Assembly: GCA_023390905.1 (NCBI GenBank)
Contig: JAEWBY010000061.1
Location: forward strand, 53,686-117,685
Direction of reading: 5' to 3'
Source: Pseudomonadota bacterium
GTDB taxonomy: Bacteria > Pseudomonadota > Gammaproteobacteria > Xanthomonadales > Xanthomonadaceae
DNA: 64,000 bases
Numbering within the stretch: position 1 is the stretch's first letter; the number at the start of each line of letters is the position of its first letter. Below are positions 1 to 9,360 of this stretch, in pieces. Both the position numbers and the translations under genes were made by a program. The notes beneath the pieces are model-generated. The model had not been told where the DNA came from. It was given only the letters and a program-made list of their open reading frames with translations, and did no database searches.

Positions 1-75
1 AAGATGATCGGCGGCGACTACGAGCGCGGACTGGCGCGCCTGAAATCCGTGCTGGAAGCGCCACCAGCGCGCTGA
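1..75 (+). CDS. C-terminal end of an unidentified protein (5' truncated)
   Basis: An open frame enters from the left edge and stops at TGA 73-75, giving a 24-residue tail that ends in LEAPPAR. It is convergent with the serine hydrolase gene that ends at 108, which makes a real gene end here plausible. The fragment is too short to assign a family or a function. Confidence 0.45.
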   Translation, partial: KMIGGDYERGLARLKSVLEAPPAR

Positions 76-107
76 CCGGAAACGGACAGCGTGAAAGCGG
101 ACTGCGT

Positions 108-1481
108 TTACTGCGGCGAGGCGGCCGCCTGGCTCGCACCGGTGCCGCTGCGGGTGTTGGCGGGCGGAGCGGAATCGGCCATCAGCAGATCGCTGGTGTC
201 CATCGGGGTGTCCAGCCACTGCTGCGGCGTCAGGTTCATCGCGCGATCGAGAATCGTCGGCAGCAGGCCCGACGGCACGGAACTGTCGCTGTTCCAGAGA
301 ATGGCGATGCCGAGATCGCGCTCGGGCACCAGCGCCACCATGCCGCGATAGCCCTGCACCGCGCCGGCGTGGAAGACCACCGGATGCCCGGCGTAGTCGA
401 ACACGCGCCAGCCGAGCGCATAGCTGGCCGAGTAGATGCGATCGCGACGCCAGCCGGCGCGCATTTCGCCCGGCGTGGAGACCAGCGGCGCATGCAGCGT
501 CGCCAGCAGCGGCGCGGGCAGCACATCGGGGCGATGGCCCGTCTGCGCGACCAGCCATTGCGCCATGTCGCTGATGCTGGCGTTGACGCCGGCCGCGGGC
601 GCAAGGCGGTAGTACGTCGGTTTCGGCGACACGGCGACCCAGCCGTTGCGGCTGCGCACGTGCGGACGTGCCCAGCGCGCGCTGTTCTCGATGCCGGCTA
701 GGCCCATGCTCGCATCGTTCATGCCGAGTGGCTTGAAGATGCGCTTGTCCACGGCTTGCTCATAGAACCCGCCGGTCGCGGCGAACACCACATCGCCCAC
801 CAGGCTGAAGGCCACGTTCTGGTACGCGTAGCACTGGCCGGGCAGGCAATCCATCGGCGCGTAGGCGAGCTTCTGCGCGACCGTGTAGTAGTCGGCGTTG
901 CCTTCGATATCGCGATCGAACGCGTTGTGCGCCTTCAGGCCGACGCGGTGGCTGAGCAGATCGGCCACGGTCACGCGCTGGGTGGCCAGCGGATCGCTGA
1001 GGCGGAAGTTCGGCACGTAATCGGCCACCTTGCTGTCCCAGCGCAGTGAGCCGTCGTTGACGAGCATGCCCGTCAGCGTGCCGGCGAAGGCCTTCGACAG
1101 CGAGGCCAGCCGGAACACGGTGTGCGAATCGATCGTCTGCGGCGCGGCCACGTCGGTGACGCCGTATCCCTTGGCAGTCAGCACGCGGCCGTTGTGCACG
1201 ATCGCCAGCGCCATGCCAGGCACGCGTTCGCCCATCGTCAACTGTTGGGCCAGCGTTTCGAACTGGCTGACGTTGAAGCCGGCCGGCAATGCGGTGGCGG
1301 CCATCGCCTGCGGAGAGATCGAAGAAGCGGCTGCCGTCGCGGTACGCACCCCGGTTGCCGCATGCAACTCGCCGGTGGCCGCAGGCGTCTGCGCGGTCGA
1401 TGCCAGCGTGAGCGGGATCAGGAGCCCGAGCAACCCGAAACGGAGCGGGCGCAGCGGCCGCCGGAATACATTCTTCTTCAT
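108..1481 (-). CDS. Exported serine hydrolase, class C beta-lactamase / D-Ala-D-Ala carboxypeptidase fold
   Basis: This is a 457-residue penicillin-binding-protein-like hydrolase of the AmpC/EstB superfamily. The chosen ATG (1479-1481) starts a typical signal peptide: MKKN, then arginines, then a hydrophobic LLGLLIPLTLA stretch cut near STAQT. A longer frame opens at 1574, but it would bury this signal. The catalytic SxxK motif is SLSK (about residues 127-130). The YxN motif is YQN in YAYQNVAF, and HAG near the C-terminus stands in for KTG. The family includes beta-lactamases, esterases and peptidases, and the HxG variant is common in esterase or peptidase members, so the substrate cannot be named. 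The last 40 or so residues are low-complexity Ala/Ser/Pro. It probably acts in the periplasm or outside the cell. Confidence 0.85.
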   Translation of the reverse strand: MKKNVFRRPLRPLRFGLLGLLIPLTLASTAQTPAATGELHAATGVRTATAAASSISPQAMAATALPAGFNVSQFETLAQQLTMGERVPGMALAIVHNGRVLTAKGYGVTDVAAPQTIDSHTVFRLASLSKAFAGTLTGMLVNDGSLRWDSKVADYVPNFRLSDPLATQRVTVADLLSHRVGLKAHNAFDRDIEGNADYYTVAQKLAYAPMDCLPGQCYAYQNVAFSLVGDVVFAATGGFYEQAVDKRIFKPLGMNDASMGLAGIENSARWARPHVRSRNGWVAVSPKPTYYRLAPAAGVNASISDMAQWLVAQTGHRPDVLPAPLLATLHAPLVSTPGEMRAGWRRDRIYSASYALGWRVFDYAGHPVVFHAGAVQGYRGMVALVPERDLGIAILWNSDSSVPSGLLPTILDRAMNLTPQQWLDTPMDTSDLLMADSAPPANTRSGTGASQAAASPQ

Positions 1482-1622
1482 GGGACTGATCGCCTGTCGC
1501 GGTGGCTCGCTGGATAATAAGACGACGATCGCCAATCCACAAATGGCGCTAACTTCCGCGCGCATGTGGTTCATCTAGTTGAAGATCAGCGTGCGCGATG
1601 TCGCAGTTTCATCGACGCCTGT

Positions 1623-3256
1623 TCAGCTCGCCTGCGCAGCCGTCGGGCCATTCGATGCAAGCCCGATGCCACGGATCAGATCCGCCGCGCGCTCGGCGAT
1701 CATCAGGGTCGGCGCATTCGTATTGCCGCCAATCAACGCCGGCATCACCGACGCATCGACCACGCGCAGGCCCTGCACGCCGTGGACGCGCAACTGCGGA
1801 TCGACCACGGCCCGATCATCGCTGCCCATCCGGCAGGTGCCGACCGGGTGATAGACGGTTTCGGCCTTGGCGCGGACGAACGCGGCGAGGCCGGCATCGG
1901 ACAGATCCGCACGCGCCGGATGCAGCGGCGGCCCGCGATACGCGTCGAAGGCCGGTTGCGCGAACAGCGTGCGCGACAGCCGGGCGCATTCGATCATCAT
2001 GCGCAGATCGAAACCGTCGGGATCGCTGAGATAACGCGGCCGGATCGAAGGCGGCGTACGCGGATCGGCGTCCCGCAGCCGGATCTCCCCGCGGCTGCGC
2101 GGCCGCAGGAAACACGCGTGCACGGTGTAGCCATCGCCCGGCAGTCGATTGCGTCCATGGTCATCGAGCATCGCCGGCACGAAGTGCATCTGGATGTCGG
2201 CGCGGGCATCCGGCGCCAGCGGTGATCGCACGAAGGCGCCGGCCTCGGCGATGTTGCTCGTGCCCGGACCACGGTGCCCGCCGAGGAAATAGCGGAATGC
2301 GGCCGCCAGTTCGCTGGCGCGATCGTAGGTGATCCGCTGCGTGCATCGCTGCAGCGTGCAGATGTCGAGATGATCCTGCAGATTGCCGCCGACCCCGGGC
2401 AGATCCACCCGTACGTCGATGCCGAGCGCATGCAGATGCGCCGCCGGCCCGATGCCGGACAGCATCAGCAGTTGCGGTGAATTGATCGCACCGCCGCACA
2501 GCAGCACTTCGCCGGCGACGCGTGCCTCGAACGCGTGGCCGCGATGGGCGCAGTCCACGCCGACCGCGCGCCCGCCCTGCTTCAGGATGCGGCGCACCAG
2601 CACGCCGGTGCGCACATGCAGGTTCGGCCGTTGGCGCACCGGCGCCAGATAGGCGGTCGCCGCGGAACAGCGTGCGCCATTTTTCTGGGTGACCTGATAG
2701 AGGCCGAATCCGGATTGCCGCTCGCCGTTGAAATCGCCGTTGCGTTCGAATCCGGCCTGCACGCCGGCCTCGATGAAGGCCCGCGACAGTGGATTGACGT
2801 GCCGCAGATCCGAGACGCCCAGCGGACCATCGCCGCCGTGCCATGCGTCGCCGCCGGCGTGTTGCTCTCGGAGCGCTTGAAGTAGGGCAGGACACCGCCC
2901 CAGTCCCAGCCGGTGGCTCCGCGTGCACACCAGTCGTCGTAATCGGCCGGCACGCCGCGCACGTAGCACATCGCATTGATCGAACTGGAACCGCCCAGCA
3001 CCTTGCCGCGCGGCCACCACAATCGCCGTCCTTCGAGTTCGGTTTCTGGCTCGGTCTCGTAGTTCCAGTTGATGCCGGTGTGCCGGACCAGCCGTGCCAG
3101 GCCCGCCGGCATGTGGATGAAGGGGTACCAGTCGCGCGGGCCCGCCTCCAGGAGCAGCACGCGGCACGCTGGATCCTCGGACAGGCGATTGGCCAGCACG
3201 CAGCCGGCGGAGCCGGCGCCGATGATGATGTAGTCGTACACGCGCGGTGCCCGCAA
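1623..3256 (-). pseudogene. GMC-family FAD oxidoreductase (choline dehydrogenase-like), broken by a frameshift
   Basis: The two halves of a glucose-methanol-choline oxidoreductase lie in different reverse frames. The N-terminal frame (3256 down to about 2855) has the FAD Rossmann start YDYIIIGAGSAGCVLANRLS, then EAGP and the GMC signature region RGKVLGGSSSINAM. The C-terminal frame (about 2860 down to 1623) has GDGPLGVSDLRH, SGIGPA, the catalytic-histidine region VYHPVGTCRMG and the closing GGNTNAPTLMI. The switch falls in a GCCGGCGGC run at about 2851-2860, where one base appears to be missing. The rejoined protein would be about 544 residues, normal for the family. The start is TTG 3254-3256 or a nearby GTG. 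It is either a recent null mutation or a sequencing error; the rest of both halves looks intact. Confidence 0.8.
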
Positions 3257-3440
3257 TCCCGAGAGTCTCGGACGCTAGCAGCGGGACATGGAGCAAATGC
3301 TCGGGGAAAGGATGTCCGGTGAATGCACGCGCGTGTACACCCGGCCCGCGGGCGCTGGCGATGTTGCAGTGCATCGGCTACCTTGCGCGCGTGGCGACGG
3401 GCACCGGCTCGCGTCTTCCCATCGCAGCCGCAGCCCCTCC

Positions 3441-4814
3441 ATGAGCCGACCCCTTCCCGAACTCCCGCCGTCCGCGAATGCCTCGCTGATCCAGCGGCTG
3501 GGTTTCGATTCGCCCGCGCTGTGGTGGTCGCTGCTGTATTTCTTCTGTCTGCTCAGTGGCTATTACGTGCTGCGCCCGGTGCGCGATGCGATGGGCGCAT
3601 CCGGCGATGTCGTGGCGGTGTTCCCGCGCAGCCTGATCGGCTGGGCGTCGCATGCGGGGATCGAGTTGAAGGAGTTCACCCTGCAGGTGCTGTTCACCGG
3701 CACCTTCATCTGCATGGTGCTGTTGCAGCCGCTGTATGGCGCCCTGGTGTCGCGGTTTCCGCGCCGCGTGTTCCTGCCGGTGGTCTATCTGGCCTTCATC
3801 GCCTGCCTGGGCATTTTCTACTGGACCTTCCGCCAGCAGATCCCCGGACGCGGCGCCGCGTTCTTCATCTGGGTCGCGGTGTTCAACCTGTTCGCGGTGT
3901 CGGTGTTCTGGAGCTACATGGCCGACGTGTTCGACAACGAGGACGCGAAGAAGGTCTACGGCTATATCGGTGCGGGCGGAACGATCGGCGCGCTGGTGGG
4001 TCCGGTGATCACCAGTTCGCTGGTCGAACGGATCGGCGTGGGCAATCTGCTGCTGGTGTCGGCGCTGTTCCTGGTGGTGTGCCTGGTGTGCATCCTGCAA
4101 CTGCGTCCGTGGGCCGTGCGGCGCGAACAGCGGCATCGCGAAGTCAGTGGTGAAGAGGCGATGGGTGGCTCGGTGGTGGCGGGGCTCAGGCTGGTCTGGC
4201 GCGATCCGCTGCTGCGTTCGCTGGCCGTGTTGATGTTCTTCGGCGTCGGCGTGGGCACGCTGCTGTACAACGAGCAGGCGGCGATTGCGCGGCAGCTTGC
4301 GCAGGATGCATCGCGCACGGCGTATTACGCGCGGCTCGATCTGGGCGTGAACCTGCTGACCATCTTCGTGCAGGTATTCCTGACGCGCTGGCTGTTGCGG
4401 CGTTTCGGCATCGCACCGCTGTTGCTCATCCCCGCCTGCGCGATCCTGCTCGGCTTCGCCCTGCTGACCGCCTCGCCGCTGCCGATGCTGATCTGGATCG
4501 TGCAGGTGATGACACGCGCCGGCGAGTTCTCGCTCGCCAAGCCGGCGCGCGAGACGCTGTACACGCGCGTGGATCGTGAAGCGCGCTACAAGGCCAAGGC
4601 CGTGATCGATACGGTGATCTACCGCGGCGGTGACCTCAGCTTCGTGTGGCTGCACAAACTGCTGTCCGGATTCGGATCCAGCATGGTGTTCCTGGCGGGC
4701 GTGGGCGTGGCCACCGGCATGACGTTCGGCGCGTGGCGGGTCATCCAGGCGCAACGCAGGCTGGCCGGAAACGATGCCGGACCGGAACCGGCCCGCGAGA
4801 CCGCAGCAGGCTGA
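3441..4814 (+). CDS. MFS transporter of the Npt1/Npt2 nucleotide-transporter-like group
   Basis: A 457-residue polytopic inner-membrane protein with about 12 predicted hydrophobic segments. The early segment LLSGYYVLRPVRDAMG is typical of the bacterial MFS branch annotated as ATP/ADP-translocase-like or Npt1/Npt2 nucleotide transporters. In free-living bacteria the substrate of this branch is not established, so nucleotide exchange should not be assumed. ATG 3441 starts a short cytosolic N-terminus before the first membrane segment; the frame extends upstream but only into low-quality sequence. A DUF1304 gene follows 65 bp downstream in the same direction. The C-terminal 25 residues are hydrophilic. 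Confidence 0.75.
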   Translation: MSRPLPELPPSANASLIQRLGFDSPALWWSLLYFFCLLSGYYVLRPVRDAMGASGDVVAVFPRSLIGWASHAGIELKEFTLQVLFTGTFICMVLLQPLYGALVSRFPRRVFLPVVYLAFIACLGIFYWTFRQQIPGRGAAFFIWVAVFNLFAVSVFWSYMADVFDNEDAKKVYGYIGAGGTIGALVGPVITSSLVERIGVGNLLLVSALFLVVCLVCILQLRPWAVRREQRHREVSGEEAMGGSVVAGLRLVWRDPLLRSLAVLMFFGVGVGTLLYNEQAAIARQLAQDASRTAYYARLDLGVNLLTIFVQVFLTRWLLRRFGIAPLLLIPACAILLGFALLTASPLPMLIWIVQVMTRAGEFSLAKPARETLYTRVDREARYKAKAVIDTVIYRGGDLSFVWLHKLLSGFGSSMVFLAGVGVATGMTFGAWRVIQAQRRLAGNDAGPEPARETAAG

Positions 4815-4879
4815 AACCCGTGCCGATCCAGTGATGTGCCGATTGGCTAAGCTGTGACCATTCCCGGTGGAGCCGGACC

Positions 4880-5227
4880 ATGCTGATCGCCATCTGCCTG
4901 ACGTTGCTGGTCGCGCTGCTGCACGCGTATTTCCTCGTGCTCGAGACGTTCCTCTGGACGCGACCGCTGGGCTTGCGCACATTCCGCAACACGCCGGACA
5001 AGGCGCAGGCCACGCGCGTGCTGGCCGCCAATCAGGGCCTGTACAACGGCTTTCTTGCGGCGGGCCTGCTGTGGGGACTGTGGACCACGCAATGGAACGT
5101 GGTCGTGTTCTTCCTGAGCTGCGTCGTGGTCGCCGCGCTGTATGGCGCCTGGAGCGTCGGCAGGCGCATCTTTTTCGTGCAGGGCGTGCCGGCACTGGCC
5201 GCGCTGGTGGCCGTGCTGATCAGCTGA
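4880..5227 (+). CDS. DUF1304 small membrane protein
   Basis: A 115-residue protein of DUF1304 (YqjF-like) size with four hydrophobic segments, at about residues 2-22, 48-70, 72-90 and 95-114. Family features are the N-terminal HAYFLVLETFLW and the central NQGLYNGFLAAGL. It lies in the cytoplasmic membrane and its function is unknown. It may be co-transcribed with the transporter that ends 65 bp upstream. The gene ends convergently 25 bp before the thioesterase gene. Confidence 0.8.
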   Translation: MLIAICLTLLVALLHAYFLVLETFLWTRPLGLRTFRNTPDKAQATRVLAANQGLYNGFLAAGLLWGLWTTQWNVVVFFLSCVVVAALYGAWSVGRRIFFVQGVPALAALVAVLIS

Positions 5228-5252
5228 TCGCGGCGCGATCCCGTTTGATCGA

Positions 5253-5738
5253 TCAGCGGGCTGGTGAAGCCGGCGGGCGTGGCGACACCCACATCGAGAT
5301 GCGCGCACGGAACACCGCTTCGCCCGCGGGATTGCTGATGACGACGTCCATCGGAAGTTCGTAGCCTTCACCGGATTCCTCCGGAACGAAGGCGGGCGTG
5401 GCCACCGCCGTCATCGTGCCGACGGCCTTCTTCAGGTACTCGACCGTCATGCCCTTGGGAATCCAGCGCATCGAGGGAGGAATGCTGACATCGGTGGTGA
5501 GCCCGCCGATGAATTCGGCCAGGTTGCACAGCGCGATCGCGTGCACCGTGCCCAGATGGTTGGTGATGCTGCGGCAGTGGGTGATGACCGCCTCGCCGCG
5601 ATTGGGCTCCAGCCGCACCATGCGCGGGCCGATGCTGCTGAAGTACGGTGCCTTGAAGCAGACCAGGCGCGAGAACAGCCAGCGACCGAATGGTCGCGTT
5701 TCCAGCGAGCGATACAGCGAGAGGACGGACGTGCTCAT
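5253..5738 (-). CDS. Hotdog-fold thioesterase, DUF4442 / PaaI-YiiD type
   Basis: A 161-residue protein starting at ATG 5736-5738. The segment TVHAIALCNLAEFIGGLTTD matches the hotdog helix of DUF4442/PaaI-like acyl-CoA thioesterases, and the following beta strands (WIPKGMTVEYLKKA) fit the same fold. Such enzymes hydrolyse acyl-CoA thioesters in the cytoplasm; the chain-length preference cannot be read from the sequence. It lies downstream of fadE on the same strand, separated by a strong terminator (5755-5784). It is therefore probably transcribed mainly on its own, although a link to acyl-CoA metabolism is natural in this setting. Confidence 0.75.
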   Translation of the reverse strand: MSTSVLSLYRSLETRPFGRWLFSRLVCFKAPYFSSIGPRMVRLEPNRGEAVITHCRSITNHLGTVHAIALCNLAEFIGGLTTDVSIPPSMRWIPKGMTVEYLKKAVGTMTAVATPAFVPEESGEGYELPMDVVISNPAGEAVFRARISMWVSPRPPASPAR

Positions 5739-5754
5739 CGGGTGGACTCCGGAT

Positions 5755-5784
5755 GAAAAAACGGCGGACCGTGGTCCGCCGTTC
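5755..5784 (-). terminator. Rho-independent terminator of fadE
   Basis: Read on the reverse strand, a perfect 10-bp stem AACGGCGGAC / GTCCGCCGTT with a CACG loop runs into a U-tract. It lies 17 bp beyond the fadE stop codon and ahead of the thioesterase gene. Confidence 0.85.
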
Positions 5785-5800
5785 GGGTGTGCCGCATGGA

Positions 5801-8275
5801 TCAGGCGGCGGCGCGGGAGCCGCTGGCGTGCGGCTGGTCGTAATAGCTGGCCGCGCGCAGTTCGTGCGTGTCGAAGTCGTCCACGGTGATGGTGTCGAGC
5901 GTCATCACGCGCAGTTCTTCCAGCAGCTTGCGCTCGTCGGCCGTGATCCAGCCCTCGGCCACGGCTTCGTCCAACTGGCTGTTGAAGTCCAGCGCCTCGA
6001 TGCCCTTGGTCTTGAGCGCCTTGAGGAACTTGCGTTCCACCGGTTCGGCCAGCACCGCCTTGGCGAGGTAGCTGTCGATGCGGCCGGCGGGGTTGTTCTC
6101 GCACGGCGTGGTGAACACGCCCTTGGCGAGGCGGTCGCGGGCTTCGTTCGGCGTCATCAGCAGCGCGGCGGCACGATGGCTCAGGCGATCGCCCGGCGCT
6201 TCGGCACGACGGCCCCAGGGGAAGATCAGCGCCCACATCAGCCAGCCGACCGGACGGATCGGGAAGTTGCGCAGCGCCGCCGACAGCGCCAGTTCGATCT
6301 GGTGCACGCTGTCATGGAAGGCCCACGCCAGCAGCGTGCGATCGGCCGCCGGTGCGCCTTCATCGTGGTAGCGCTTGAGCATGGCGCTGGTCATGTACAG
6401 GTGGCTCAGCACGTCGCCCAGACGGCCCGACAGCGACTCCTTGAACTTCAGCTTGCCGCCGAGCATCAGCATCGACACGTCGGCCATCAGCGCCAGGTTG
6501 GCCGAATAGCGATCCAGCTTGCGGAAGAAGCGGCGGGTGTAATCGTCGCCCGGCGCGCCGCCGATGCGCGAAGCGGTCAGGCCGAACCAGAACGAACGCA
6601 CCGCGTTGGAAATGGCGAAGCCGACATGCCCGAACAGATTGCGATCGAATTCGTTGATGCCGGCGCGCACGTCGGGATTCTGCGCGGCCTTCATTTCCTT
6701 CAGCACCCACGGGTGGCAGAGGATCGCGCCCTGCCCGAAGATCAACAGGCTACGGGTCATGATGTTGGCGCCTTCCACCGTGATGGCGATCGGCGAAGCC
6801 TGCCAGGAGCGGCCGACGAAGTTGCGCGGCCCCAGGATGATGCCCTTGCCGCCGACCACGTCCATGACATCCTTGACCACTTCGCGGCTCATGGTGGTGC
6901 AGTGGTACTTGGCGATCGCCGACGGCACGGCCGGCTTCTCGCCGCGATCCACCGCCGCGGCCGTGGCCTGCGAGAGCGCGCTGATCGCATAGGCCTTGCC
7001 GGCGATGCGGGCCAGCGCTTCCTCGACGCCTTCGAAACGACCGACCGACAGACCGAACTGCTTGCGGATGCGTGCATAGGCGCCGGTCACCACCGCGCCT
7101 AGCTTGGCGCCGCCGCTGGCGGTCGAGGGCAGCGTGATCGAGCGGCCGATCGACAGGCACTCGCTGAGCATGCGCCAGCCTTCGCCGATGCCATGCTCCT
7201 CGCCGATGATCTGCGACAGCGGCAGGAACACTTCATGTCCGCGCACCGGGCCGTTCTGGAATGGCGAGTTGAGCGGGAAGTGGCGACGGCCGACTTCCAC
7301 GCCGGGCGTTTCGCGCGGCATCAGCGCCAGCGTGATGCCGAGGTCGCGCTGCTCGCCGAGCAGGCCATCCGGGTCGTACATGCGGAACGCCAGGCCGATG
7401 ATGCTCGCCACCGGCGCCAGCGTAATGTAGCGCTTGTCGAAGGTGAGCTTGATACCGACCACCTTCGCGCCATCCCAGTCGCCTTCGCAGACGATGCCGT
7501 AATCGGGGATCGACGTGGCGTCGGAACCGGCGAACGGGCCGGTCAGCCCGAAGCAGGGGACTTCGCGGCCATCGGCCAGGCGCGGCAGGTAATAGTCCTT
7601 CTGCTGTTGCGTGCCGTAGTGCATCAGCAACTCGCCCGGACCGAGCGAATTGGGCACGCCGACGGTGGAGCTGACCACGCTGGAAACCGAGGCCAGCTTC
7701 TGGATCACCTTGTGGTGGGCCAGCGCGGAGAACCCGAGGCCGCCGTATTCCTTGGGAATGATCATGCCGAAGAACTTGTTCTTCTTGATGAACTCCCACA
7801 TCTCGGGCGGCAGATCCGCATGCACGTGGGTGATTTCCCAGTCGTTGGTCATGCGGCAGAGTTCTTCCACCGGGCCATCGAGGAAGGCCTGTTCTTCGGC
7901 GGTCAGTTCCGGCTTCGGCTGCGACAGCAGTTGATCCCAATCGGGATCGCCGGAAAACAGTTCGCCTTCAAACCCGACCGAGCCCGATTCCAGCGCGATG
8001 CGCTCGGTCTGCGACAGCGGGGGCAGGATGCGGCGATAGAAGCCCAGCAGCGGCGCGGTGATCAGCGGCTTGCGGATGGCCGGAATCAGCAGCGGCACCG
8101 CGATGATCGCGACGATGACCGCCGCGATGATCGTGGCGGTGTGGTTGGCGCCGAGCAGCCAGCAGGCCACCAGCAGCGTGGCGGTGATCGCGGCCCAGTA
8201 GGCCAGCCGCAACCGATGGTAGGCGGCGAATGCGCCCGCCAGCAGGAAAGCGAGGAAGGGGGCGAGGATGCTCAT
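5801..8275 (-). CDS. fadE: Acyl-CoA dehydrogenase, long FadE type
   Basis: At 824 residues this matches the roughly 815-residue FadE class, which does the first oxidation of fatty-acid beta-oxidation (acyl-CoA to trans-2-enoyl-CoA, FAD-dependent). The N-terminus has about three hydrophobic segments in residues 1-75, as in membrane-associated FadE. The dehydrogenase core follows, with GMIIPKEYGGLGFS, LTGPFAGSDATS and the flavin/substrate region EGANIMTRSLLIFGQGA. The C-terminal 300 residues are the DUF1974-type extension. The start ATG 8273-8275 overlaps the alpha/beta hydrolase stop by 4 bp, so the two are translationally coupled. Regulation by the divergent TetR gene is likely by analogy with PsrA/FadR-type control, but this is inference from position. 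Confidence 0.92.
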   Translation of the reverse strand: MSILAPFLAFLLAGAFAAYHRLRLAYWAAITATLLVACWLLGANHTATIIAAVIVAIIAVPLLIPAIRKPLITAPLLGFYRRILPPLSQTERIALESGSVGFEGELFSGDPDWDQLLSQPKPELTAEEQAFLDGPVEELCRMTNDWEITHVHADLPPEMWEFIKKNKFFGMIIPKEYGGLGFSALAHHKVIQKLASVSSVVSSTVGVPNSLGPGELLMHYGTQQQKDYYLPRLADGREVPCFGLTGPFAGSDATSIPDYGIVCEGDWDGAKVVGIKLTFDKRYITLAPVASIIGLAFRMYDPDGLLGEQRDLGITLALMPRETPGVEVGRRHFPLNSPFQNGPVRGHEVFLPLSQIIGEEHGIGEGWRMLSECLSIGRSITLPSTASGGAKLGAVVTGAYARIRKQFGLSVGRFEGVEEALARIAGKAYAISALSQATAAAVDRGEKPAVPSAIAKYHCTTMSREVVKDVMDVVGGKGIILGPRNFVGRSWQASPIAITVEGANIMTRSLLIFGQGAILCHPWVLKEMKAAQNPDVRAGINEFDRNLFGHVGFAISNAVRSFWFGLTASRIGGAPGDDYTRRFFRKLDRYSANLALMADVSMLMLGGKLKFKESLSGRLGDVLSHLYMTSAMLKRYHDEGAPAADRTLLAWAFHDSVHQIELALSAALRNFPIRPVGWLMWALIFPWGRRAEAPGDRLSHRAAALLMTPNEARDRLAKGVFTTPCENNPAGRIDSYLAKAVLAEPVERKFLKALKTKGIEALDFNSQLDEAVAEGWITADERKLLEELRVMTLDTITVDDFDTHELRAASYYDQPHASGSRAAA

Positions 8276-9225
8276 GGGCGTGCTCCGGGTGCGGCTCCGT
8301 TGTCGTCGGAGGATTCGGTGAGGTCTGGCGCGAAAAGGGCGTGCTCTGACCGCAGCTCGGCGAGGTATTCGAGCACGGTAGCGGTAAATGTATCGTTGTC
8401 GTCGCCGGCCACCATGTGGGTGGCGTCCGGCAGATGCACATGCTGCGCATGCGGCACCAGCGCGCTGAATTCCTCGACGGTGCGCGCCGACACCAGATCG
8501 CTGCGTCCGCCGCTGATCAGCAGCACCGGGCAACGGATCGTGCTGGCCGCTTCGGCAATCGCATCCTGGTGCTGCTCGCTGTCGCGTGCGAGTTCATCGA
8601 TCAGCCGCGGATCCCAATGCCAGCGCCAGCGACCGTCATCGCCGAGCCGCAGCATCTGGTTCAGTTCTTCCGGCGTCTTGCGTTTGCGATGCGGAAGATA
8701 GGCCGCGATCGTGTCGCTGGCGTGCTGCAGGGAATCGAAGCCGTCGGGAAATGCCGTCATGAAACCGAGGATGCGCTGCAGCCCGGCCGATTCCCAGCGC
8801 GGGGTGATGTCCACCAGCACCATCGCGCGGAACAGGCCCGGCCAGCGCGATTCGGCGATCAGCCCGAACAGGCCGCCCATCGACGCGCCAATCAGGATGG
8901 GCGCTTCCTGCGCGCCGGCAATGAGGATCAGATCATCGGCGAACTGATCGCCCGCATACGGCAGGCCGGCCGGGTTGCGCTGCGAATCGCCGTGACCGCG
9001 CGCATCGTAGGCGAATCCGGCATAACCCTGATCGGCCAGCGCCTGCGCCGTGCGCGTCCACGCATGGCGCGTCTGGCCGAAACCGTGCGCGAACACGAGC
9101 GAGGCGTCCGTCTGCAATGCAGTGGCCGATGCAAAACCCTGCGCAGCCAGGCGCACATCGCCCGCACCGACCAGCGACATCGGTGGGGTCAACGCAGCGG
9201 CAGCCGGAGGCGAGAGAGTGACCAT
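8272..9225 (-). CDS. Alpha/beta hydrolase
   Basis: A 317-residue alpha/beta-hydrolase fold protein. The oxyanion strand is VFAHGFGQTRHAW, the nucleophile elbow is GASMGG (Ser), and the likely catalytic His is in DATHMVAGDDND near the C-terminus. YDARGHGDS is the usual strand-4 motif. It is the first gene of a coupled pair with fadE (ATGA overlap at 8272-8275), which suggests a lipase, esterase or acyl-thioesterase role feeding beta-oxidation. The ATG at 9223-9225 lies inside a palindrome that may be a TetR operator. An internal ATG at 9178-9180 (MSLVGAG) is an alternative start that would leave the operator in untranslated DNA. Confidence 0.8.
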   Translation of the reverse strand: MVTLSPPAAAALTPPMSLVGAGDVRLAAQGFASATALQTDASLVFAHGFGQTRHAWTRTAQALADQGYAGFAYDARGHGDSQRNPAGLPYAGDQFADDLILIAGAQEAPILIGASMGGLFGLIAESRWPGLFRAMVLVDITPRWESAGLQRILGFMTAFPDGFDSLQHASDTIAAYLPHRKRKTPEELNQMLRLGDDGRWRWHWDPRLIDELARDSEQHQDAIAEAASTIRCPVLLISGGRSDLVSARTVEEFSALVPHAQHVHLPDATHMVAGDDNDTFTATVLEYLAELRSEHALFAPDLTESSDDNGAAPGARP

Positions 9226-9349
9226 ACGGTCTAGTATGGGTTTTCGGATTCAGAGTAGTCAATCGATCAGAGGCACTTTCAACCGATTGATTCCACACGG
9301 GATGCGCTGCGGCGCAGCAAACGTACTGCTACACACCCGGCCGTATGGT
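9221..9349. promoter_or_regulatory. Divergent promoter region with candidate TetR operator half-sites
   Basis: Near the hydrolase start there is an interrupted palindrome CCATACGGTCTAGTATGG (9222-9239), with 6-bp arms CCATAC/GTATGG. Its half ACCATACGG (9221-9229) recurs exactly in inverted form as CCGTATGGT at 9341-9349, just before the tetR start codon. The motif therefore occurs at both ends of the divergent spacer, as expected for an autoregulated TetR repressor that also controls the hydrolase-fadE unit. Binding is inferred from symmetry only. Confidence 0.5.
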
Positions 9350-9360
9350 TAAATGCGGCC

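Noticed and set aside
3378..5195. A 605-codon reverse frame over the MFS and DUF1304 genes
   Set aside because: Antisense artefact, Gln/His/Arg-rich, while the forward genes show membrane segments and family motifs.
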